From: Dehalococcoidia bacterium
GTDB lineage: Bacteria; Chloroflexota; Dehalococcoidia; DSTF01; WHTK01
Reading direction: 5' to 3'
NCBI GenBank assembly: GCA_009377745.1
Contig: WHTK01000033.1
Location: 1-35,255 of the forward strand
Length of the DNA: 35,255 nucleotides
Positions 7,121-14,109 of this stretch are shown one piece after another; the stretch's first letter is position 1; each line of letters opens with the position of its first letter. The translations under genes and the position numbers were made by a program. The notes beneath the pieces are model-generated. The model had not been told where the DNA came from. It ran no database searches and saw nothing but the letters and a program-made list of their open reading frames with translations.

Positions 7121-7386
7121 GCAATCAGTGTACATCAAGAGGCAGGTGCGCCCCCCTGGAGGAACCCTCAGAGCAACACCCGCACTTCTATATCGACTGG
7201 CGCGCCTGGCTGGACGAGCATCTGCCGCCGGACGCGGTCTATCGGCGACAGCACCACGCCGCGATAGAACGCCTGCTGCCCCCGAAATGTAACACCCCTA
7301 CGTGCCATGAGGGGATACTTGCGGATTCTTCGCGCCTGGCCGGATATACAAGATTGACAGGATGGGCGATGGTTGGGCCGATGCCC
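7121..7386. other. Island remainder with no supported gene
   Basis: This stretch holds a short protein-like frame on the plus strand (around 7185-7285, FYIDWRAWLDEHLPPDAVY) without a start or ribosome site. It may be a relic of a displaced gene. Nothing else is seen before the right direct-repeat copy. Confidence 0.4.
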
Positions 7387-7429
7387 GCGGGTGGCGACCT
7401 AAAGGTCGCCGCTACAGCCTTTGTACGGG
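7387..7429 (+). repeat. Right copy of the 43-bp direct repeat
   Basis: This is the partner of 4891-4933, same orientation, 2,496 bp away. It contains the perfect 18-bp palindrome GGCGACCTAAAGGTCGCC at 7393-7410. It ends 8 bp before the stop codon of the MarR gene, so it may also serve as that gene's 3' hairpin. Confidence 0.8.
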
Positions 7430-7436
7430 TGGCTGG

Positions 7437-7940
7437 CTAGCCCCAGACGCGCTTCAAGGCCTCTCGGCGGACGTCCTCACGGACTCCGGCGATGCGGAAG
7501 CCGAGGTCGCGCACGCCGCGCACCACCTCGACCATCTCCTTGGAGTTGGGGCCGGTCAGTACAGTGTCGAATTCCTTTGACATGCCGGTGGCGATGTCGA
7601 TGGCCTCCTCGGCGACCTTGCGGCCGCCGGTTGTCAGGCCCACCCAGACCACGCGGCGGTCCTGGCGGTCGCGCGTCCTGGTTATCAGGTCGCGGTCCTC
7701 AAGCCGGTTGAGGAGGCCGCTGACGCTGTGCGTCTCCTGGAGCAGCAGGGCCGCGAGCATGGAGGGCGTGAGGTTCTCCTTGGCGAAGTAGACCAGGGCG
7801 AGTATGCGTTGCTGGGCCACACTGAGGTGGAGATGACTCAATCGTTTCTCCAGCCCTCGCTGAGCGACATTCGCCGCGTCGATCAGAGTCATCAGCGGCA
7901 ACGTGTCACTACGGATGGCGTCTTTATCAAAAGGTGCCAT
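7437..7940 (-). CDS. MarR-family transcriptional regulator
   Basis: The 167-aa product is a winged-helix MarR regulator, expected to bind a palindromic operator as a dimer and be released by a small ligand. The helix-turn-helix and wing are visible as NLTPSMLAALLLQETHSVSGLLNRLEDRDLITRTRDRQDRRVVWVGLT (about residues 54-102), with the usual DRQDRR wing. The start at 7940 is chosen because GGAGG lies 4 nt upstream (GGAGGATACATG) and the upstream in-frame extension is only leader and purA antisense sequence. It is divergent from purA. A promoter with a CTAGAACTAG element in its spacer lies at 8025-8054, suggesting autoregulation. Confidence 0.88.
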   Translation of the reverse strand: MAPFDKDAIRSDTLPLMTLIDAANVAQRGLEKRLSHLHLSVAQQRILALVYFAKENLTPSMLAALLLQETHSVSGLLNRLEDRDLITRTRDRQDRRVVWVGLTTGGRKVAEEAIDIATGMSKEFDTVLTGPNSKEMVEVVRGVRDLGFRIAGVREDVRREALKRVWG

Positions 7941-8024
7941 GTATCCTCCACCTGAGGGACGGCCGCTGGCAGATCCAGTAGGGGTTAGCGGGAACCGTCG
8001 GAATCGGGATCGATTACTCCGAGC

Positions 8025-8054
8025 ATCATAGAGACTAGAACTAGCTACGCACAA
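8025..8054 (-). promoter_or_regulatory. Promoter of the MarR gene with internal CTAG-AA-CTAG element
   Basis: Read on the minus strand: TTGTGC (8049-8054), an 18-bp spacer, TATGAT (8025-8030). The spacer contains CTAGAACTAG (8035-8044), a natural position for an autoregulatory operator. Confidence 0.5.
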
Positions 8055-8102
8055 CCGCATCGCAAGGTGTGTGACATTTTGTAATTCCGGGTCACGGCAT
8101 TC

Positions 8103-8111
8103 TGATATACT
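8103..8111 (+). promoter_or_regulatory. Extended -10 promoter of purA
   Basis: TGATATACT (8103-8111) is an extended -10 (TG-n-TATACT). No good -35 is seen at 17 bp, which fits the extended -10 type. Transcription would start near 8118, a few bases before the stem-loop at 8121-8156. Confidence 0.5.
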
Positions 8112-8120
8112 TTTCTGCGT

Positions 8121-8156
8121 CGTCTCCGTCTTGCCTTCGGGCAGGAACGAGAGACG
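8121..8156 (+). promoter_or_regulatory. 15-bp UUCG stem-loop at the 5' end of the purA leader
   Basis: CGTCTC/GAGACG, CGT/ACG and CTTGCC/GGCAGG stack into a 15-bp stem with two single-A bulges. A C(TTCG)G tetraloop, a very stable type, caps it. It begins only a few bases after the predicted transcription start. It may protect the mRNA 5' end or be part of a control element. It is not a known purine riboswitch as far as I can see. Confidence 0.6.
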
Positions 8157-8167
8157 CCCAACGATAA

Positions 8168-8202
8168 GAGAGGAGCGGCCCCGACTGTAGTCGGGGTAAT
8201 TT
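8168..8202 (+). promoter_or_regulatory. purA ribosome site separated from ATG by a hairpin
   Basis: GAGAGGAG (8168-8175) is the only Shine-Dalgarno-like sequence, but it is 27 nt from the ATG at 8203. Between them is a perfect 8-bp hairpin, CCCCGACT-gt-AGTCGGGG (8179-8196). If the hairpin folds, the effective spacing becomes 9 nt. An in-frame TAA at 8197-8199 rules out any earlier start. Confidence 0.65.
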
Positions 8203-9498
8203 ATGCCCGCAACAGTCGTCATTGGTGGTCAGTGGGGTGACGAAGGCAAGGGTCGCGTTGTCGACCTGCTTGCCCGCGATTCAACCGTCGTAGCCCGATA
8301 TTCTGCCGGTAACAACGCCGGTCACACCGTCATCAACCACATGGGAATGTTTGCGCTCCATCTCGTCCCGGCCGGCATCTTCTACCCGGACAAGATCTGC
8401 CTCATCGGCAACGGCGTGGCCGTCAACCCCAAGGTGCTGCTGGAGGAGATCGGCAGCCTGGAATCGCAGGGTGTCAGCGCCCAGCGCCTCTTCGTCAGCG
8501 ACCGCGCGCACGTCGTCATGCCTTACCACCCGATGATCGACAACCTGGATGAGAAGCTGCGCGGCGCGGCAGCCATCGGTACCACCGGCCAGGGCATTGG
8601 CCCCTGCTTCGTAGACAAGGTTGCGCGTCTCGGCATCCGCATGGGCGACCTCGTCGACCCGCGGGCCTTCCGCGAGCGACTCTCCTTCGTCCTGCCCTAC
8701 AAGAACGCCGTCCTCAGCCGGCTCTACGAGGCCGAGCCCCTGGCCTTCGATGACGTCTACAACGCCTACAGCGATTACGCTGCCAAGCTGGCCCCCCGCG
8801 TCTGTGACACCTCCGAGATCGCCCGTCAAGCCCTCGGCCGTGGCGAGGATATCCTGCTGGAAGGCGCTCAGGGCGCCCTGCTCGACCTCGATGGCGGCAC
8901 CTACGACTACGTAACTTCCTCGGTGCCCACCTCGTCTTCAGCCGGAGCCGCTCTCGGTATCGGCATCGGCCCGGCGGAGATCGAGAAGATCGTCGGCGTC
9001 TACAAGGCGTACATGACGCGCGTCGGCAACGGCCCCATGCCTTCGGAGCTGCTGGATGAGACCAGCCACATCCTGCGCAACCAGGGACCGCGCCCCGAGT
9101 ACGGCGCCACGACGGGCCGTCCGCGCCGCACGGGCTGGTTCGACGCCGTGACCTCGCGCTACAGCGCCTCGCTGAACAGCGTCAGCTCCGTGGCGCTGAC
9201 GCGGCTGGACGTGCTCGACCCCTTCCCTTCGATCCAGATCTGCACCAGCTACAAGATCGATGGCAAGACGGTCGATTCGCCGCCGGCCAGCATCGCCGCC
9301 TTCGACCGCGCCGAGCCGCAGCTGGAGGAGATGCCGGGCTGGGAGGAAGACACCAGCAGCGCCCGCCGCTTCGAGGACCTGCCGGTCAACGCGCAGAAGT
9401 ACATCCGGCGGCTCGGACAGCTGATCGGCTCGCCGATCGAGGTCATCTCTGTCGGCCCCGAGCGCGAGCAGGTGATCATCGTAGATAAGCCGATCTAG
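8203..9498 (+). CDS. purA: Adenylosuccinate synthetase
   Basis: This enzyme joins IMP and aspartate using GTP, the first committed step from IMP to AMP, in the cytoplasm. The 431-aa length is normal. The N-terminal GTP loop GGQWGDEGKGRVVDLLA (residues 8-24), the NNAGHT motif, IGTTGQGIGP, LEGAQGALLDLDGGTYDYVTSS, TRVGNGPMPSEL, the GATTGRPRRTGWFD loop and TRLDVLD are all present in order. The start is fixed by the in-frame TAA just upstream and by the conserved N-terminus. It is divergent from a MarR regulator and has an unusual structured leader. No clear terminator is seen in the 190 bp after the stop. Confidence 0.97.
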   Translation: MPATVVIGGQWGDEGKGRVVDLLARDSTVVARYSAGNNAGHTVINHMGMFALHLVPAGIFYPDKICLIGNGVAVNPKVLLEEIGSLESQGVSAQRLFVSDRAHVVMPYHPMIDNLDEKLRGAAAIGTTGQGIGPCFVDKVARLGIRMGDLVDPRAFRERLSFVLPYKNAVLSRLYEAEPLAFDDVYNAYSDYAAKLAPRVCDTSEIARQALGRGEDILLEGAQGALLDLDGGTYDYVTSSVPTSSSAGAALGIGIGPAEIEKIVGVYKAYMTRVGNGPMPSELLDETSHILRNQGPRPEYGATTGRPRRTGWFDAVTSRYSASLNSVSSVALTRLDVLDPFPSIQICTSYKIDGKTVDSPPASIAAFDRAEPQLEEMPGWEEDTSSARRFEDLPVNAQKYIRRLGQLIGSPIEVISVGPEREQVIIVDKPI

Positions 9499-9692
9499 CT
9501 CCGCGGGCAGGCGAACGCTGAGCCAGGCAGCGGACGGAATCCCGGCGCGCGTCCCTAAGCGTTATCGAAGGCGCGGGGATGTTTCTGACTCCTACCTCAG
9601 CCCAGCCCTCTCATGGAAGAAGAGGAGGCAGGGCGAGCGCGCGGAGCCTGGTCGTCGGGCCTCAGGGCGCGAAACGCGGACGCAGACTCCTC

Positions 9693-11171
9693 TTAGCCCA
9701 CGTGGACGGGCTCCCCCTCGACCGCGAGCGTGTTGGCCGCGTGCATCGCTTTCTTGTCGTCGATGAGCAGGGAGGCGATGATGCCGAGGATCGACATCAG
9801 GCCCGCGAAGATGAAGGCGTCATGGAAGGCCTGGAGCGCCCCCTCGCGCGTCGATGGGTCGGCCAGGATGGCCTCGTGGTCTGTCAGGCGGGTGGCCAGC
9901 ACGGTTGCGAGGATAGCCACGCCGAGGCTCGCCGCCACCTGCCGCCCGACGCTGAAGATCGAGCTGGCGCGGCCGGTGTCCTCCGGCCTGATCGTCGCGA
10001 AAGTCGCCGCCTGGATCGGGATGATCAGCAGGCCGAAGGCCATGCCGCGCAGGAACATGTTGAGCGCGATCCACCAGCTGCTGGTGTCGTAATCGACCAG
10101 GGCCAGGGCCAGCGTCAGGAACATTATCCCGACGAAGCCGGTGATCATCATCTTGCGCGGGCCGATCTTTGGGTAGAGCTTGGCGGCCGGCTGGGCCATC
10201 ACTGCCACACCCAGCGCCATGGGGAAGACGATGAGGCCCGTATCCAGCGGACTGAGGCCCTTCTGCGCCTGGAGGAAGATCGGCAGGAGGAAGAAGGAGC
10301 CCATCTGGCCCGCGTTGCCGACCAGCTGCACCACGTTGGACGCGCCGAAAAGCTTATCGCCCAGGAGCCGGACATCGATCATCGGTTCTTTCGCCCGTAG
10401 CTCCGCCCAGACGAACAGCGCCAGGGTCGCGAGGCCGGTCAGTCCGATGACGATGACGCGCGTATCGTCGAAGCCGTGCGCCCCGGCCTCGGCCAGCGCG
10501 TAGACCACGGCGACGAGGCCGCCCGCGCCCAGGAGGAACCCCGGGATGTCGAGGCTGCCGGCGTCCGTCATCTTCTCCTCTCGCAGCAGGGTGACGGCCA
10601 TGGCCAGGCCAATGAGGCCGATGGGCACGTTGACGAAGAAGATCCAGCGCCAGTCGTGGTATTCGACCAGGTAGCCGCCGAGGATCGGTCCCAGCGCCGG
10701 CGCGATCGTGATCGGCAGCGCCAGGATCGCCGAGGCGGCGGCGCGCTGCGATGGCGGGAAGGCGCGGAAGAGCATCGTGGTGCCGACGGGCGTGAGCATG
10801 CCGCCGCCGATGCCCTGGATCACGCGGAAGGCGATCAGCGACTCGACGTCCCAGGCCAGGCCGCAGAGGAGGGATGACACGATGAAGAGCGACAGGGCCG
10901 CGCAGAAGATCAGCTTGGTGCCGAAGCGGTCGCCCAGCCAGCCGCTGATCGGGATGAACACCGCCAGGCTGAGGAGGTAGCCCGTGATCACCCACTCGAT
11001 GGTTGTGGTGGTGGCTTGAAACTCCGTCGCCAGGGTGGGGATGGCGACGTTGGTTACGGTTATGTCGAGCAAGTCCATGAACAACGCCACGACGAAGACG
11101 ATGCCGACCTGCCATTTGTATTCGAGCTTGCGTAACTTCATAAGGAGGCCTTTCAGGCGGCGGAGGCTCAT
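9693..11171 (-). CDS. DHA2-family (EmrB/QacA-type) MFS multidrug transporter
   Basis: The 492-aa product is a proton-driven drug exporter of the 14-helix DHA2 group. Visible are helix 1 with LLDITVTNVAIPTL (the motif D1 region), motif A GWLGDRFGTK between helices 2 and 3, RVIQGIGGGMLTPVG, motif C APALGPILGGYLVEY and DWRWIFFVNVPIGL. The first start (11171) has weak ribosome signals; MKLRKLEYKW at 11141, preceded by GAAAGG at 7 nt, is equally likely. A MarR gene starts 135 bp away on the opposite strand, the common regulator-pump pairing, with CTAAG/CTTAG operators between them. Confidence 0.9.
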   Translation of the reverse strand: MSLRRLKGLLMKLRKLEYKWQVGIVFVVALFMDLLDITVTNVAIPTLATEFQATTTTIEWVITGYLLSLAVFIPISGWLGDRFGTKLIFCAALSLFIVSSLLCGLAWDVESLIAFRVIQGIGGGMLTPVGTTMLFRAFPPSQRAAASAILALPITIAPALGPILGGYLVEYHDWRWIFFVNVPIGLIGLAMAVTLLREEKMTDAGSLDIPGFLLGAGGLVAVVYALAEAGAHGFDDTRVIVIGLTGLATLALFVWAELRAKEPMIDVRLLGDKLFGASNVVQLVGNAGQMGSFFLLPIFLQAQKGLSPLDTGLIVFPMALGVAVMAQPAAKLYPKIGPRKMMITGFVGIMFLTLALALVDYDTSSWWIALNMFLRGMAFGLLIIPIQAATFATIRPEDTGRASSIFSVGRQVAASLGVAILATVLATRLTDHEAILADPSTREGALQAFHDAFIFAGLMSILGIIASLLIDDKKAMHAANTLAVEGEPVHVG

Positions 11172-11187
11172 TCGTGCGGGGAGGCCC

Positions 11188-11216
11188 TTACACCGGACAG
11201 TTCAGCGTGATAGAAT
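11188..11216 (+). promoter_or_regulatory. Putative promoter of the second MarR gene
   Basis: TTACAC (11188-11193), a 17-bp spacer and TAGAAT (11211-11216). The operator array lies 25 bp downstream, where a bound repressor would block transcription. Confidence 0.4.
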
Positions 11217-11240
11217 CTCAGTCAGGAGATAAGGTACACG

Positions 11241-11261
11241 CTAAGTAGCTTAGAACCTAAG
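11241..11261. promoter_or_regulatory. Overlapping MarR operator palindromes
   Basis: Three half-sites are spaced exactly 8 bp apart: CTAAG (11241), CTTAG (11249) and CTAAG (11257). They form two overlapping inverted repeats, CTAAG-tag-CTTAG and CTTAG-aac-CTAAG. A fourth CTAAG lies at 11274. This is a natural operator for the adjacent MarR protein controlling both itself and the pump. Confidence 0.6.
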
Positions 11262-11305
11262 ATATTTGGGAGTCTAAGGAAGGTCACGGCCGCAGTCAAT
11301 CCCAA

Positions 11306-11812
11306 ATGCAAGAAAAAATCGCGAATTTTCCCCGCTCTGACCTGCTGATTACCCTCCAGTCCGAGATTCGCGCCCAGAGCGCGACCACGCTCTTCTTCCA
11401 TCAGGCCGTGGCAGACCGGCTGGGACTCAGCCCCAGCGACCACAAATGCCTGGACGCGATAATGCAGGCCGGCTCGATGACGCCGGGTGAGATCGCCAGG
11501 CAGACCCGGCTCACCACCGGCGCCGTCACGGGTGTGATCGACCGGCTGGAGCGCGAGGGGCTGGTCCGTCGCGAGCATGACAGCGACGACCGCCGCCGCG
11601 TCATCGTCCGGCCGGCCAGCGAAGAAGCCATCTGTCAGTGCGCGGCCCTCTTCGAGCCCGTGCGGCGTTCCTTCGAGGCGCTCTGCTCCCAGTACTCGGA
11701 CGATGAGCTGCGGCTGCTGATCGATTTCGCCCGCAAGTCGCAAGCTCTATTGCAGGACGAGACCGAGAAGGTGCGCGCTGCCGATCCAGCCGGCCCTCTG
11801 CCCGACGCTTAG
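11306..11812 (+). CDS. MarR-family regulator, divergent from the DHA2 pump
   Basis: The 168-aa product has the MarR winged helix: LSPSDHKCLDAIMQAGSMTPGEIARQTRLTTGAVTGVIDRLEREGLVRREHDSDDRRRVIV (about residues 41-100), including the D-x-DDRR wing. It probably represses the divergent efflux pump and itself through the CTAAG/CTTAG sites. The ATG at 11306 has no close ribosome site; GGAAGG lies about 22 nt upstream, so initiation may be weak or leader-dependent. The leader between promoter and start is about 80 nt. Confidence 0.88.
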   Translation: MQEKIANFPRSDLLITLQSEIRAQSATTLFFHQAVADRLGLSPSDHKCLDAIMQAGSMTPGEIARQTRLTTGAVTGVIDRLEREGLVRREHDSDDRRRVIVRPASEEAICQCAALFEPVRRSFEALCSQYSDDELRLLIDFARKSQALLQDETEKVRAADPAGPLPDA

Positions 11813-11865
11813 AGCGCGGCGCATCGTCCTAGACCTACGGCGCGCCTATCGCCGACAATGGATGG

Positions 11866-12399
11866 GTGCAACAGGACGTTCCCGATTACCTGCGTCCGGG
11901 ACTCAAGCTCGTCGTAGTTGGCATCAATCCAGGCCTGCGATCCGGTGTAAGCGGCCACCACTACGCCTTCCCCGGCAACCATTTCTGGCGGCTCATGTAT
12001 GACTCCGGCCTGATCCCGGAGCCCCTCACCGCTATGGAGGACCAGCGCGTCCTCGAGTACGACATCGGCCTGACCAACCTCGTGCACCGCACCTCACGCG
12101 AGGCCAGCGAGCTCACGCGCCAGGAGTTGGCGGCCGGGGCAGAGGAGCTGCGCGAGAAGCTGCTGCTCTACCGGCCCGGCGCCGTCTGCTTCAACGGCAT
12201 GGGGATATACCTGGCGTTTTCGGGACGCAAGAAGGTCAGCATCGGCCTGCAGGAAGAAGACGTCGATGGCATAAAGCTCTTCGTGGTGCCCTCGTCCAGC
12301 GGGCGCACGGCTGCTTATCTGCGCGAGGTCAAGCTCGACTACTACAAACGCCTCAAGGCGCTGGTGGATGAGCCGGCCGTCACCGGAGCCGCCGTATGA
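11866..12399 (+). CDS. mug: Mismatch-specific uracil/thymine DNA glycosylase
   Basis: The 177-aa product belongs to the Mug/TDG branch of the uracil-DNA glycosylases, which removes uracil, thymine or ethenocytosine from mismatches with guanine. Motif 1 GINPGLRSGVSGHHYA (residues 19-34, with the catalytic-site Asn21), FPGNHFWRLMYDSGL, the TNLVHR segment and motif 2 VPSSSGR are in family order. The start is GTG at 11866; nearby ATGs are out of frame. No strong ribosome site is seen. The stop overlaps the start of the next gene by ATGA, so the two are co-translated. Confidence 0.92.
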   Translation: MQQDVPDYLRPGLKLVVVGINPGLRSGVSGHHYAFPGNHFWRLMYDSGLIPEPLTAMEDQRVLEYDIGLTNLVHRTSREASELTRQELAAGAEELREKLLLYRPGAVCFNGMGIYLAFSGRKKVSIGLQEEDVDGIKLFVVPSSSGRTAAYLREVKLDYYKRLKALVDEPAVTGAAV

Positions 12400-12944
12400 G
12401 CGACGCCGTGCATCCATCCAACGCCATGCCCGCGCCGACGCCGCGCAACGGCGGCCATCGCGTTTTCTCCGCGCGCCTGGACGCCTTCCTTGATAACCTC
12501 CAGGAGGGGCAGGCGCCCAACTCGGGCGCGTTCTGCGCCTTCTGCTACAACCCGCTGCCGGCCGGCTTCGAGGGCTGCGACCACTGCGGCCAGAACCAGC
12601 GCGAGCGCCCGCCGGTAGCCTCGCTGCCCAACGCCGTCATCGAGATGTACCGCCGCAAGCAGCGCCGGGAGAGTCTGATCGTCAACTCATTCGCCTACCT
12701 GGGCCTGGCGCTGGGTCTGGCGCTTTTCCTGGGCCTGGTCGCGATCAACGTGCTCTACCTGGAGCGGGCGCTGTGGTTCTTCATCCTCGCGACCGTCGCG
12801 TTTCTGGTTGGGAGCCGCCTATTCGCGGCGATCTTCGGCGGCGTCATCGGCGACGAGGTGGGCTTCCGCTACGCCAGCAAGCGCCTGGCTGAGGACTGGT
12901 CCAACCACGTCGCCCAGCGCGAGATCGAGCGTTCCGGGCAGTAG
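12396..12944 (+). CDS. Zinc-ribbon membrane protein of unknown function
   Basis: The 182-aa product has a four-Cys zinc ribbon (C-x2-C at FCAFC, about residues 47-50; C-x2-C at CDHC, about 62-65). Two transmembrane helices follow (about 101-121 and 127-150), then a charged tail (ASKRLAEDWSNHVAQREIERSGQ). It starts within the mug stop (ATGA overlap), so it is the second gene of that operon. The stop codon lies inside the first unit of a 44-bp tandem repeat. No function is known to me; it may be a ribbon-anchored membrane adaptor. Confidence 0.8.
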   Translation: MSDAVHPSNAMPAPTPRNGGHRVFSARLDAFLDNLQEGQAPNSGAFCAFCYNPLPAGFEGCDHCGQNQRERPPVASLPNAVIEMYRRKQRRESLIVNSFAYLGLALGLALFLGLVAINVLYLERALWFFILATVAFLVGSRLFAAIFGGVIGDEVGFRYASKRLAEDWSNHVAQREIERSGQ

Positions 12945-13067
12945 GGCAGACAGTCGCTGCCCGCAAAGGCGACCGCCCCGGGCAGTAGGGCAGACAATCG
13001 CCGCCCGCAAAGGCGACCGCTCCGGGCAGTAGGGCAGACTCGCCGCCCCCGCAAAGGCGACCGCAAG
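12936..13067. repeat. Three tandem copies of a 44-bp repeat
   Basis: Units start at 12936, 12980 and 13024, each beginning GGGCAGTAGGGCAGAC and ending CGCAAAGGCGACCGC. Units 1 and 2 are nearly identical; unit 3 is slightly diverged in the middle. The first unit includes the stop codon of the zinc-ribbon gene. There are no spacers, so this is not a CRISPR array. Confidence 0.9.
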
Positions 13068-13074
13068 GGTCGCC
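13056..13074 (-). terminator. Possible terminator of dapA within the repeat array
   Basis: GGCGACC-gcaag-GGTCGCC forms a 7-bp stem, 19 bp past the dapA stop on the minus strand. It is followed there by TTTGC only. The stem matches the core of the 43-bp repeats at 4891 and 7387. Confidence 0.45.
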
Positions 13075-13092
13075 CCCTACATAGTCCGAGTC

Positions 13093-14007
13093 CTAGGCCG
13101 TGACGCCGGTCTCGATATCGATCTGGTGGCGGGAGACTTCGGCCATGAGCAGCGCCGATGCCGCCTCGTCGAGGCCGGACAGGGGGAGGCGCAGGGGGCC
13201 GGCGTTGAAGCCGAGGGCGTTGAGGGCGTGCTTGACCGGGACGGGGTTGGCGGCGATGGTCATCAGCGCCGTCATGAGCGGCAGCAGGTTGCGGTGCGTC
13301 GCAGCGGTCTCGGCGACCCGGCCGGCCAGGTAGTCCTCGATCATGGCCTTGATCTGCCGTCCCGCGAGGTGCGAGGTCACCGAGACGGCGCCGTAGCCGC
13401 CGACGGAGAGCATCGGCAGGATCAGCTGGTCGTCGCCGCTCCAGATGCGGAAGCCGGAGCCAAGCTCGGCCACCATTTTGCTGACGGCGTCGAGGTTGCC
13501 GCTGGCCTCCTTGACGCCGATGACGTTCGGCGCGGCCTGAGCCGTCTTGATGATCGTCTCCGGGGCCATGTTGACGCCGGTGCGGCCGGGGATGTTGTAG
13601 ATCACGCAGGGCAGGTCGACGGCCGCTGCAATCGCTTCCATATGGCGCTGGAGGCCCTCCTGTGGCGGCTTGTTGTAGTAGGGGACGACCAGCAGGAGGC
13701 CATCGACGCCGGTCCTGGCGGCGGCGCGGGAGACTTCGACGCTCTCGGCGGTGTTGTAGCTGCTGGTCGCGGCCAGCACGCTGCCCTTATCGCCGACGGC
13801 TTCCTTGACGGCGCGATAGAGGTCGAGCTCCTCATCGGTGCTGAGGGTCGGCGCCTCACCGGTCGTGCCGGCGACGACGAGGCCATCGCTGCCGGACGCC
13901 AGCAGGGCCAGCGCCAGACGCTGCGCCTGCTCCAGGTCCATCTCGCCGGAAGGCTTGAAAGGTGTGACCATCGCCGTGATCAGGCGTCCAATGTTCGCCG
14001 TAGTCAT
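13093..14007 (-). CDS. dapA: 4-Hydroxy-tetrahydrodipicolinate synthase
   Basis: The enzyme condenses pyruvate with aspartate semialdehyde in the lysine/diaminopimelate pathway. The 304-aa TIM barrel has GTTGEAPTLS (residues 47-56), the active-site Tyr137 in VIYNIPGRTG, the Schiff-base Lys166 in GVKEASG, and the late GGYGAVSVTSH. The start at 14007 is chosen for AGGAGGG 7-8 nt upstream; the longer frame is leader sequence. The product of asd (14725-15741, same strand) is its substrate, and the two genes flank a Nudix gene. Confidence 0.95.
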   Translation of the reverse strand: MTTANIGRLITAMVTPFKPSGEMDLEQAQRLALALLASGSDGLVVAGTTGEAPTLSTDEELDLYRAVKEAVGDKGSVLAATSSYNTAESVEVSRAAARTGVDGLLLVVPYYNKPPQEGLQRHMEAIAAAVDLPCVIYNIPGRTGVNMAPETIIKTAQAAPNVIGVKEASGNLDAVSKMVAELGSGFRIWSGDDQLILPMLSVGGYGAVSVTSHLAGRQIKAMIEDYLAGRVAETAATHRNLLPLMTALMTIAANPVPVKHALNALGFNAGPLRLPLSGLDEAASALLMAEVSRHQIDIETGVTA

Positions 14008-14076
14008 CGCAGTCCCTCCTGCGGGTGCGTCTTGTGCGTTATGTGGCAGTAAGTATACCCCTGACCCTACACGCCA

Positions 14077-14100
14077 CGGGCATACGGGCATACGGGCATA
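14077..14100. repeat. Three exact copies of an 8-bp unit
   Basis: CGGGCATA is repeated three times without change between dapA and the Nudix gene, close to the dapA promoter region. Such a simple repeat can vary in copy number by slippage. Confidence 0.8.
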
Positions 14101-14109
14101 CTTAGTACA

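Noticed and set aside
7057..7440. 127-aa plus-strand frame in the IS island
   Set aside because: Runs through the direct repeat and antisense to the 53-aa ORF; only a short inner segment looks protein-like and no start site supports it.
9579..10400. 273-aa plus-strand frame opposite the DHA2 pump
   Set aside because: Charged, domain-free shadow of the transporter coding strand.
12936..13067. CRISPR array
   Set aside because: The 44-bp units are directly abutting with no spacers.
13126..14052. 308-aa plus-strand frame opposite dapA
   Set aside because: Shadow of dapA with Asp/Gly/Arg-rich composition and no recognisable fold.
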